From Candidatus Bipolaricaulota bacterium (GTDB lineage: Bacteria > Bipolaricaulota > Bipolaricaulia > Bipolaricaulales > Bipolaricaulaceae), in assembly GCA_021129895.1 (NCBI GenBank), contig JAJOKL010000107.1:1-7285 (forward strand): a stretch of 7,285 nt of DNA, given 5' to 3'. Below the pieces are notes generated by a model. That model saw only the letters and a program-made list of their open reading frames with translations. It had not been told where the DNA came from and searched no databases. Positions 1 to 5,891 of this stretch are shown piece after piece; the first letter of the stretch is position 1, and each line of letters begins with the position of its first letter. The position numbers were made by a program, and so were the translations under genes.

Positions 1-881
1 TCGGTGATATCTCGGTTTACCGAGATGGTGGCCGGCCGCCCCTTGTAGTCGAACTGGACCACGGCGCATTCGGTCCAGTAAAGCGTCCCGTCCTTGCGCC
101 GCTTGAGCTCCTCAAACCGAACCGTCTCCCCCCGGGCCAGCTGCTGATTGACCTTCTCATAGGTGATAGCTGGCTCTTCCACCGCCAAGTCCCGCATGAT
201 GTTCAGCTCCAGGAGCTCCTCGCGGCTATAGCCTGTCTGCCGCTCAGCGGCCGCGTTACACTCAAGGATCCTCCCCTCGAAGTCGGTGATGAACAGGGCG
301 TCGGCCAAGCGATCCCAAACCAGGCGGAAGATCGCATCCCGTTCTTTCTGCCATGCTCGGGCCCGCTCCAAGCGCACGGCCAGGGCGATCTCCTCGGCGA
401 GCGGCCTGAGAAGCTCGATGTCTTCTTGGGAGAACGCATCTGGATCATCGCGGTTGTCGAGATTGAGGTAAGCGATGACCTCTCCCTCGCAAACGATGGG
501 GAAGGAGATGAACACTGCGGTCTGAAACTGGTCGAGCCTCTCGGCGATCTCTCTGGGCAGAAGCCTCCGGTTAAGCTCGGCTGGATTGCGAACCATCAGG
601 GGGCCTTTTTCATCCAAATGTCTGTGGATGATCGCTTCCTTTGGGATCTTGATTTGGGAAAGGCGCTTTAGATCCCAGCCCACAGCGGCCCGGTACTCAA
701 AGGCCTCCTCTGCCTCGTTTAACAGCAGGAAGCTCCCGGATTGGGCTTGGGGGACGGTGGACACCGCGTAGCGCAGGATCGCATGGGCCAGGGAATCAAG
801 GTCGCGATTGCGATTAAGCTCCCTGAGGAACTCAAGGAGTTGCTCTGGCTGAGGTTGCCCCTTCCACTCCGCCTTGTCCAT
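1..881 (-). CDS. GAF-PAS sensory/signalling protein, partial (C-terminus beyond left edge)
   Basis: An uninterrupted minus-strand frame gives 293 residues with no stop before the edge. Residues about 25-170 look like a GAF domain: an N-terminal helix, the strand SGSFLLL, then TAVFISFPIV and GEVIAYLNLDN (about 121-143), closing with a long helix (LAEEIALAVRLERARAW). Residues about 180-293 look like a PAS domain, with DALFITDFEGRILECNAAAER, TGYSREELL, RRKDGTLYW and a terminal NRDIT, the usual end of a PAS fold. No signal peptide or membrane segment is visible, so it is probably a cytosolic sensor. The output domain (histidine kinase, GGDEF, HD-GYP or other) lies outside the window, so its class is unknown. 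I chose ATG at 881. GTG at 911, TTG at 893 and TTG at 887 are also in frame after a stop at 917-915, and no strong ribosome binding site decides between them. It follows hypE on the same strand after 103 nt and may have its own promoter (956-964). What the GAF and PAS domains bind cannot be read from the sequence. Confidence 0.88.
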   Translation of the reverse strand, partial: MDKAEWKGQPQPEQLLEFLRELNRNRDLDSLAHAILRYAVSTVPQAQSGSFLLLNEAEEAFEYRAAVGWDLKRLSQIKIPKEAIIHRHLDEKGPLMVRNPAELNRRLLPREIAERLDQFQTAVFISFPIVCEGEVIAYLNLDNRDDPDAFSQEDIELLRPLAEEIALAVRLERARAWQKERDAIFRLVWDRLADALFITDFEGRILECNAAAERQTGYSREELLELNIMRDLAVEEPAITYEKVNQQLARGETVRFEELKRRKDGTLYWTECAVVQFDYKGRPATISVNRDIT

Positions 882-955
882 CTTCAAAGCCAAACCACGC
901 CCCGCCGACACCGTTCATGAAGCCCACCAAGGGGGCCTTCTATGCCCGCCCCGAC

Positions 956-964
956 AGTATAGCA
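956..964 (-). promoter_or_regulatory. Possible extended -10 promoter for the GAF-PAS gene
   Basis: On the minus strand the 103-nt gap between hypE and the sensor gene (882-984) contains TGCTATACT. This is a TGn extension plus TATACT, one base from the TATAAT consensus. No good -35 sits at 17 nt. A TTGACT lies further up, at a 21-nt spacing and overlapping the hypE stop, which is longer than usual. A start near 949 would leave a leader of about 70 nt. No convincing terminator (stem followed by T-run) was found after hypE, so read-through from the hyp genes is also possible. Confidence 0.4.
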
Positions 965-984
965 CTTATCCCGGATGTTGGAAG

Positions 985-2016
985 TCAACAGATCCTGGGG
1001 ACCGGATCCCCCAAGGGCATCTCCAGGAAACGGCGGCCGCCCACGCCGGTATCCAGGACCACCTTCCCCGGGTATTTTTCTACCGCCCTGCCGATGATGG
1101 CCGCCTCCCGGCCCAGGGGATGGCCTCGGATGGCCGCCAGCACCTGCTCCGCCTTGTCCTCCCTCACCGCCAGCACGGCCCGCCCCTCACAGGCCACCTG
1201 GTAGGGGCTGATCCCGAGAAGCTCCGCCAGGCCCCGTACCCCGGGCCGCACCGGGATCCTCTCCTCCTGGATCACGATCCCCACCCCGGATTTCCTCGCT
1301 AGCTCGTTCAGGGCAGCAGCCAGGCCCCCCCGGGTGGGGTCCTTCATGGCCGTGACCCCCCCCACCTCCAGTGCCACCTCCACCAGCGGCCAGATCACCG
1401 CCACATCGCTCACCAAGTCACTATCCAGCCCGAAATCCTCCCGGGCCGCGAGGAGAGCGAACCCATGGTCCCCCACCGGGCCGGTCACGATGACGGCGTC
1501 GCCCGGGGAGAGGCCGGCGTCGGTGATCACCTCCCGCGCCACCCCGATCCCGGAGGTGTTGACCACGATCCCGTCAAGCTCCCCCTTTCCCATCACCTTG
1601 GTGTCCCCGGCCACCAGCGCCACCGACTGCTCTGCCAGCACCTTCGCCAGCGAGGTCAGGATCCGCTCTAGGTCCTCCAGTGAAAAGCCCTCCTCGATGA
1701 TCAGGGCCAGGGTGAGGGCCAGCGGCCGGGCCCCCATTACCGCCAGGTCGTTGAGGGTGCCGCAGGCGGCCAGCTTCCCGATATCGCCACCGGGGAAGAA
1801 GATCGGCTTCACCACGTGGGAATCGGTGGTGATAAAGGTCACGCCCGGGGGTAGCTCCAACGCCGCCCCGTCGTCCAGGGCGGCCAGGCCCACCGGCCCG
1901 GCGGAATTGAGCTCGAACTTGGGCAGGATCCGCTCGGAGAGGAGCCGCCCCATCAGCTCCCCCCCCGCCCCGTGCAGGGAGGTGATCGCCTCCTCGGAAA
2001 GCGGCCGGCGGCTCAT
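985..2016 (-). CDS. hypE: HypE, NiFe-hydrogenase maturation (carbamoyl dehydratase)
   Basis: HypE accepts a carbamoyl group from HypF on its C-terminal cysteine and dehydrates it with ATP to a thiocyanate. The cyanide is then passed to the iron held by HypC-HypD. The 343-residue product has the expected length and the AIR-synthase/PurM-like ATP-binding fold. Seen motifs are HGAGGELM (15-22), LDDGAAL (47-53), TTDSHVV with FFPGGDIGKLA (63-83), GTLNDLAVMGA (86-96), VAGDTKVM (135-142), DPTRGGLA (226-233) and ACEGRAVLAV (275-284). It ends in PRIC, whose terminal Cys343 is the family's modified residue, so the enzyme looks intact. I chose ATG at 2016, because the upstream in-frame ATG (2079) lies inside hypD and adds 21 non-family residues. 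A GGGAGG lies 8 nt before this start, and the ATG overlaps the hypD stop as ATGA, which points to translational coupling. It is the last of hypC-hypD-hypE. Cytoplasmic. Confidence 0.96.
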   Translation of the reverse strand: MSRRPLSEEAITSLHGAGGELMGRLLSERILPKFELNSAGPVGLAALDDGAALELPPGVTFITTDSHVVKPIFFPGGDIGKLAACGTLNDLAVMGARPLALTLALIIEEGFSLEDLERILTSLAKVLAEQSVALVAGDTKVMGKGELDGIVVNTSGIGVAREVITDAGLSPGDAVIVTGPVGDHGFALLAAREDFGLDSDLVSDVAVIWPLVEVALEVGGVTAMKDPTRGGLAAALNELARKSGVGIVIQEERIPVRPGVRGLAELLGISPYQVACEGRAVLAVREDKAEQVLAAIRGHPLGREAAIIGRAVEKYPGKVVLDTGVGGRRFLEMPLGDPVPRIC

Positions 2017-3104
2017 AGCTGTGGCCTCCCCCCGTACCGGTACCACACGTTGCACGCCCCCTCGCTTCCCACCATGCACGCCCCCACCGGGGACAGGGGG
2101 GTGCAGGCCGTCCCGAACAAGGGGCAGTCGGAAGGGAGGGCCCGGGCCACCAGGATGTCGGCGCAGCGGCAGCCCGGGGCGATCTCCTCCCCCAGCTCCC
2201 CCTCCACCCCGAACCTCTCCTGGGCATCACATCGGGCCAGCTCTCCCCGCAGGGCCAACCCCGAACCCGGGATGACCCCGATCCCCCGCCAATGGGCGTC
2301 CACGGTCCGGAACGCTTGCGCCAGAAGCTCCCGGGCGCGCGTGTTCCCCTGCGGCAGCACCGCCCGCACGTAGGCGTTCTCCACCTCCGCCCGCCCCTCC
2401 CGGAGCTGGCGCAGGATCAGGGCCAGGGCGTAGAGGACGTCCAACGGCTCGAATCCCCCCACCACCACCGGGACCTGGAATCTCTCCGCGATGGGGCGGT
2501 AGGCGTCGCTACCGATGATGGTGGACACATGCCCCGGGGCGAGGAAGGCGTCGATGTCTACCTCCGGAAGGGCCATCAACGCCTCCAGGGCCGGCGGGAT
2601 GAGCTTGTGGGAGGCGAGCACGGAGAAGTTCTGTGGAGGGGAATCCAGGAGCACGGCGGCGGTGCCCGGGGCGGTGGTCTCGAACCCCACTGCGAAGAAC
2701 ACCACCTCCCGCCCTGGGTTCCTCCTGGCAATCTCCACCGCGGCCTCTGCCGAAAGCACTGTCCTTACATCCGCCCCTTGGGCCTTGGCCTCGGCCAAAG
2801 AAAGCTCGGTTCCGGGGACCCGTAGCATGTCACCAAACGTACATAATATAGCCCCTTTTTCTGCTATCTTAAGAGCACAATCGAGGTCAGCGGTGGAGGT
2901 GACACACACCGGACACCCCGGCCCCTCCAGCACCTCCACCGTCTCCGGGAGCAGGCTGCGCAAGCCGTGCTGGGTGACGGCGATCTCGTGGGTGCCGCAC
3001 ACGTGCACGATCTTCACCCGGCGGTCAGGAGCCAGGCGGGAGAACAGGCGTGCGAACTTACTCGCTAGCTTTGGATCCCGCAGGGCAAACGGGTCAGGTG
3101 TCAT
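2013..3104 (-). CDS. hypD: HypD, NiFe-hydrogenase maturation (Fe-S scaffold protein)
   Basis: HypD is a [4Fe-4S] protein that, with HypC, holds the iron while its CN and CO ligands are assembled. The 363-residue product matches the family length of roughly 360-370. Near the N-terminus are VCGTHE (35-40, Cys36) and GPGCPVC (61-67, Cys64 and Cys67), the conserved cysteines used for scaffold and redox functions. GFETTAPGTA follows in the middle. The last ~55 residues are cysteine-rich (about C312, C314, C327, C334, C343, C351), which fits the C-terminal cluster-binding domain. The start at 3104 (MTPDPFALRD) was chosen because the longer in-frame extension to 3242 is out-of-frame hypC sequence and unlike HypD. 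The start overlaps the end of hypC by 11 nt and has no strong ribosome binding site of its own, so it is probably translated by coupling. Its stop overlaps the hypE start as ATGA. Cytoplasmic. Confidence 0.96.
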   Translation of the reverse strand: MTPDPFALRDPKLASKFARLFSRLAPDRRVKIVHVCGTHEIAVTQHGLRSLLPETVEVLEGPGCPVCVTSTADLDCALKIAEKGAILCTFGDMLRVPGTELSLAEAKAQGADVRTVLSAEAAVEIARRNPGREVVFFAVGFETTAPGTAAVLLDSPPQNFSVLASHKLIPPALEALMALPEVDIDAFLAPGHVSTIIGSDAYRPIAERFQVPVVVGGFEPLDVLYALALILRQLREGRAEVENAYVRAVLPQGNTRARELLAQAFRTVDAHWRGIGVIPGSGLALRGELARCDAQERFGVEGELGEEIAPGCRCADILVARALPSDCPLFGTACTPLSPVGACMVGSEGACNVWYRYGGRPQL

Positions 3105-3333
3105 CTTCGGGTTCCAGGGCGGAGAAGAGCTCTTCGAACAGCCGCAGGGTCTCCTGGGCGTCCTGGGGGTCCAGCCGGCGGATGGCGAACCCGGTGTGGA
3201 TGAGGAGCCAGTCGCCCGCGTGTACCTCCTCCCCCAGGGCATCCAGGCGGGCCCGAGCCCGGGTCCCGGCGAGGTCCACGGTGGCCACGTTCCCCTCCAC
3301 CGAGAGCACCTTGGCAGGAATGGCGAGGCACAT
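3094..3333 (-). CDS. hypC: HypC, hydrogenase maturation chaperone
   Basis: HypC (HypC/HybG/HupF family) is a small chaperone that carries the partly assembled iron centre with HypD and delivers it to the hydrogenase large-subunit precursor. The 79-residue product starts MCLAIPAKV, the diagnostic N-terminus. After removal of the initiator Met, the second residue becomes the N-terminal cysteine that contacts both HypD and the hydrogenase precursor. The small beta-barrel core is visible in GNVATVDLAG and GDWLLIHTGFAIRRLD, followed by a charged helix. A GGTGA lies 8 nt before the ATG. It is the first gene of the hypC-hypD-hypE unit, directly behind a good promoter (3353-3381), and its end overlaps hypD by 11 nt. 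The hydrogenase it serves is not in the window. Confidence 0.96.
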   Translation of the reverse strand: MCLAIPAKVLSVEGNVATVDLAGTRARARLDALGEEVHAGDWLLIHTGFAIRRLDPQDAQETLRLFEELFSALEPEDDT

Positions 3334-3352
3334 GGATCAGGTCACCGGCGGC

Positions 3353-3381
3353 ATTGTAGCCGGGGGGGAATTTTCTCACAA
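3353..3381 (-). promoter_or_regulatory. Sigma70-like promoter for hypCDE
   Basis: Reading on the minus strand, TTGTGA (3381-3376) is followed by exactly 17 nt and then TACAAT (3358-3353). These match 4/6 and 5/6 positions of the -35 and -10 consensus. Transcription would begin near 3346, leaving a leader of only about 13 nt that begins at the GGTGA ribosome binding site of hypC. The very short leader is a reason for some caution. The rest of the divergent gap (3334-3437) includes an 8-bp palindrome TTACGTAA at 3409-3416. No convincing independent promoter for the rightward genes was found there. Confidence 0.55.
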
Positions 3382-3425
3382 TCGGGCCTGTTAAGCAGCT
3401 TCCGAGTTTTACGTAACGGGCTCTG

Positions 3426-3433
3426 AAGGAGGT
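3426..3433 (+). promoter_or_regulatory. Consensus ribosome binding site for the 35-codon ORF
   Basis: AAGGAGGT is fully complementary to the usual 16S anti-Shine-Dalgarno end and stands 4 nt before an ATG at 3438. It is the main reason for believing the small ORF is translated. Confidence 0.6.
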
Positions 3434-3437
3434 AAGG

Positions 3438-3545
3438 ATGGATCTCAACGCGATCAAGGAGCTGGCCATCTCCTATCTCCCACGGCTTGCCGGGGCAAAT
3501 CCGGATTGGTTCCTGAGAAACGTGATCGCCCACCGGGCCCTTTGA
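3438..3545 (+). CDS. Possible small protein (35 aa) upstream of pfp
   Basis: This 35-codon ORF is not recognised as any known family. It runs MDLNAIKELAISYLP at the N-terminus and ends RNVIAHRAL, with a central ANPDWF. It has no cysteines and no membrane segment. The mix of hydrophobic and charged residues would suit one or two short amphipathic helices. A perfect AAGGAGGT 4 nt before the ATG and the in-operon position, 53 nt before pfp on the same strand, support translation. It could be a small regulatory or structural protein, or a leader peptide controlling pfp. The TGA stop sits in the centre of a short inverted repeat (CCCTTTGAAAGGG, 3538-3550), which is weak as a hairpin. Without homologues, chance occurrence cannot be excluded in such GC-rich DNA. 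Confidence 0.5.
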   Translation: MDLNAIKELAISYLPRLAGANPDWFLRNVIAHRAL

Positions 3546-3598
3546 AAGGGTTTGCATAACCGGAGCCCTGCCGCCATCATCACGGGGAAGGAGGGTGG

Positions 3599-4891
3599 AT
3601 GAACAAAGCGAAGAACGTGGTCGTCGCCATGGGCGGGGGGCCCACCCCGGTGATCAATAGCTCCCTGCGGGGGATCGTGGAGGCGATCCGCGGCTACCCC
3701 GATGTGTTCGGGACCGTCTACGGCGCGTGGCACGGGGTCCTGGGGATCCTCAAGGAGGAGCTTCTTGACCTCTCCGCCCAGCCCCGGGAGGAGATCTCGC
3801 TCCTCCGCACCACCCCCGCCGCCGGGGCTATCGGCACCGCCCGATACAAGCTCGAGCACGGCCAGGACCTCCGCCGGATCGTAGAGGTCTTCCGCGCCCA
3901 CGGGATCGGCTACTTCTTCGGGATCGGGGGGAACGATACGCAACTGGTCTGCCACAAGGTGGCCGAGGCCGCGGCGAAGGAAGGGTATGAGCTCACCGTG
4001 GTGGGGGTCCCCAAGACCATCGACAACGATTTGGGCGACAAGGAGATGGAGCTCGTGGACCACACCCCCGGGTACGGCTCGGTGGCGCGGTACTGGGCGT
4101 GGACGGTCCAGTGCCTGGAGGAGGAGAACCGGGGGTCTTCTCCCGCAGATCCGGTGCTCGTGGTCCAGGCCATGGGCAGGCGCGTGGGGTTCGTCCCCGC
4201 CGCCGCCCGGCTCGCCGATCCGGAACGCGAATATCCGCTCCTTATATTCCTCGCCGAGTGCGGCCTTTCCCTGGAGGAGATCACCGACTCCATCGCCGAT
4301 ACGGTGAGGAAGCACGGCCGGGCGCTGGTGGTGATCTCGGAAGGTTTGAAGCTCGGGGAGTTGGGCGAAAGGAAAGATGCCTTCGGCCACGCGGCCTTTT
4401 CCTCCTCCCGGGCCACCGTGGCCCAGGTCCTGGTGAACCACCTGAACGACGTGGGGCTTCCCGCGCGGGGCCTCGCCCGGGGACAGGTCCCGGGCACCGA
4501 GCAGCGGGACGCGATCCTCTACGCCTCCCCGGTGGACCTGGACGAGGCCTACTGCGTGGGGGCAAAGGCGGTGGAGCTCGCCGCGGCGGGGGTATCGGGC
4601 CACATGGTCACCATCCGCCGGGCGCAGGGGGACGTCTACCGCCCCGAATACGGCACCATCCCCCTGGAGGAGGTGGCGGGGGTGGACAGGCCCTTCCCCG
4701 CGGAGTGGATCTCGGAGACCAAGACCGACGTCACCGACGGGTTCGTCCGCTACGCCATGCCGCTCCTGGGGGAGGACCAGGTATCCGTGCCGATCGTCGG
4801 GGGGAGGCTCCGGTTCGCGCGGCTGAAGCCGATCTTCGCGCCGAAGATGCTCCCGGATTACGTGCCCGCAGCTTATCGGGGTGACGCGTAA
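3599..4891 (+). CDS. pfp: Phosphofructokinase, probably pyrophosphate-dependent
   Basis: It phosphorylates fructose-6-phosphate to fructose-1,6-bisphosphate. With PPi as donor the step is reversible and serves both glycolysis and gluconeogenesis. The 430-residue product has the PFK family motifs in order: GGGPTPVINSS (12-22, phosphoryl-donor loop), GIGGNDT (108-114), PKTIDND (138-144, with the catalytic Asp142 region), MGRRVGF (192-198) and SEGL (247-250). The Lys in PKTIDND replaces the Gly of ATP enzymes (PGTIDND), and Asp113 occupies the position that is Gly in ATP-PFK. Both are established marks of PPi use. Odd is Asn112, where most family members have Asp (GGND rather than GGDD). As I recall, a bacterial PPi-PFK subgroup shares this. 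An AAGGAGG lies 4 nt before the ATG. The last codons and the stop lie inside the inverted repeat at 4881-4959, so the C-terminal GDA may be repeat-derived. It leads the sugar-phosphate genes. Donor specificity is inferred. Cytoplasmic. Confidence 0.92.
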   Translation: MNKAKNVVVAMGGGPTPVINSSLRGIVEAIRGYPDVFGTVYGAWHGVLGILKEELLDLSAQPREEISLLRTTPAAGAIGTARYKLEHGQDLRRIVEVFRAHGIGYFFGIGGNDTQLVCHKVAEAAAKEGYELTVVGVPKTIDNDLGDKEMELVDHTPGYGSVARYWAWTVQCLEEENRGSSPADPVLVVQAMGRRVGFVPAAARLADPEREYPLLIFLAECGLSLEEITDSIADTVRKHGRALVVISEGLKLGELGERKDAFGHAAFSSSRATVAQVLVNHLNDVGLPARGLARGQVPGTEQRDAILYASPVDLDEAYCVGAKAVELAAAGVSGHMVTIRRAQGDVYRPEYGTIPLEEVAGVDRPFPAEWISETKTDVTDGFVRYAMPLLGEDQVSVPIVGGRLRFARLKPIFAPKMLPDYVPAAYRGDA

Positions 4892-4959
4892 CGGGTGACG
4901 CGTGACGAGCGAAAAGGCAGGCCCTTAAAACCCGTCACGCGTTACGGGTCACGCGTCAC
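4881..4959. repeat. Imperfect inverted repeat built of four GTGACGCGT-like units
   Basis: The left arm 4881-4907 and right arm 4933-4959 are reverse complements over 27 nt with four mismatches (one would be a G-U pair in RNA), separated by a 25-nt loop. Each arm is itself a near-tandem duplication of a 14-nt unit. On the left, GTGACGCGTAACGG at 4881-4894 is repeated at 4895-4908 with two changes, and the right arm carries the complementary version. ACGCGT is palindromic, so all four units share the core. The arm begins inside pfp and provides its final GAC GCG TAA. No T-run follows, so it is not a standard terminator. Candidate roles are an intergenic repeat family (REP or MITE-like), an mRNA-processing or stabilising hairpin between pfp and the HAD gene, or a protein-binding site. 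It ends 17 nt before the HAD start codon, just ahead of that gene's ribosome binding site. Confidence 0.85.
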
Positions 4960-4976
4960 GGAACTAAGGAGGGAGG

Positions 4977-5891
4977 ATGGACTACCGAAGTAAGCTCGAG
5001 GAGTTCCGGCCCACCAAGGATTTCTTGGTATGCATCGACTCCGACGGGTGCGTGTTCGACACAATGGGGATAAAGCAGCGGGAGTGCTTTACACCATGGA
5101 TGATCGCCTACTTCGGCCTCCAGCCGGTGGCCCAGGCCGCCCGGGAGTGCAAGGAGTTCGCGGACCTCTTCTCGGTGACCCGGGGCGCCAACCGCCACAT
5201 TACCATCAGGCGGATCCTCACCGAGCTCCTCCCGGGTCACCCCCTGGTGAAGCGGAGGGGGTTCCAGGTTCCTAAATTTCCACATTACTTCGCCTGGGTG
5301 GACGATCCCAAAAGCGTCCTCTCCAACGACGGCCTGCGGGAAGCGATAGAGAACGCCCCCTCGGAGGAGGCGCGGAGGGAGCTCGAGCACGTGCTCGCGT
5401 GGTCCGAGCGGGTGAACTGGGCCATCCGGGAGATCGTGCGGGGGATCCCTCCCTTCCCCGGGGTGCGGGAGGCCCTGGAGGCGCTCCGCGCCCGGGCGGA
5501 TATCGTGGTGGTCTCCCAGACCCCCATCGAGGCCCTGGAGCGGGAGTGGAAGGAGCACAGGATCTACGATTACGCCGCTTTAATCTGCGGGCAGGAGATG
5601 GGGACCAAATCCGAGCACATCGCCGCCACCGCGAGACACTATCCCAAGGACCACGTCCTCATGATCGGCGATGCCCCGGGGGACCTGAAGGCGGCCCGGG
5701 ACAACGGGGTGCTCTTCTACCCCGTGATCCCCGGGGAAGAGGAGGAATCGTGGAAGCGGTTCAACGACGAGGTCCTGGAGCGGTTCCTTTCCGGGACCTA
5801 CGCCGGCGATTACGAGCGGGCGCTCATCGAGCGGTTCGAGGCGGCCCTCCCCGAACGGCCGCCGTGGGAGACGGGAGGTGACAGTCGATGA
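4977..5891 (+). CDS. HAD-superfamily hydrolase (probable phosphatase), substrate unknown
   Basis: The 304-residue product carries all four HAD motifs: the nucleophile loop IDSDGCVFDT (20-29, Asp21 nucleophile and Asp23 acid/base), VVSQTP with Ser180 as motif II, Lys211 in GTKSEH as motif III, and GDAPGDLKAA (231-240, Asp232 and Asp236 for Mg2+) as motif IV. The catalytic set is complete. Between motifs I and II lies an unusually long cap of about 150 residues (about 30-160), rich in charged and aromatic residues, which should determine the substrate. I do not recognise a specific subfamily. Its place between a phosphofructokinase and gnd suggests a sugar-phosphate or side-product phosphatase, but that is inference. 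A GGAGGGAGG directly precedes the ATG. The stop overlaps the gnd start as ATGA, so the two proteins are probably made in linked amounts. No signal peptide is visible, so it is cytoplasmic. Beta-phosphoglucomutase is a less likely alternative because of its different cap size. Confidence 0.85.
   Translation: MDYRSKLEEFRPTKDFLVCIDSDGCVFDTMGIKQRECFTPWMIAYFGLQPVAQAARECKEFADLFSVTRGANRHITIRRILTELLPGHPLVKRRGFQVPKFPHYFAWVDDPKSVLSNDGLREAIENAPSEEARRELEHVLAWSERVNWAIREIVRGIPPFPGVREALEALRARADIVVVSQTPIEALEREWKEHRIYDYAALICGQEMGTKSEHIAATARHYPKDHVLMIGDAPGDLKAARDNGVLFYPVIPGEEEESWKRFNDEVLERFLSGTYAGDYERALIERFEAALPERPPWETGGDSR

Noticed and set aside
918..941. A possible terminator hairpin after hypE (GAAGGCCC ... 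GGGCTTC, minus strand)
   Set aside because: The stem needs a bulged base and no T-run follows it.
1334..2275. A 313-codon plus-strand frame opposite hypE and hypD
   Set aside because: Its translation is Ser/Pro/Arg-rich and motif-free, and the opposite strand encodes intact HypE and HypD.
3105..3242. An upstream extension of hypD to the ATG at 3242
   Set aside because: The extra 46 residues are the hypC region read out of frame and do not resemble HypD. The start at 3104 gives the family length.
3409..3416. TTACGTAA palindrome as an operator site
   Set aside because: An isolated 8-bp palindrome with no second copy in the window is not enough to call a regulatory site.
3538..3550. CCCTTTGAAAGGG as a rho-independent terminator or attenuator
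   Set aside because: The usable stem is only 4-5 bp and is followed by just three T residues, so it is too weak to call as a terminator. It is mentioned only in the context of the small ORF.
3473..4603. A 376-codon open frame on the minus strand opposite pfp
   Set aside because: It lies antisense to a clearly conserved phosphofructokinase, its translation is low-complexity in His, Gly, Arg and Pro without any family motif, and such mirror frames are expected in GC-rich genes.
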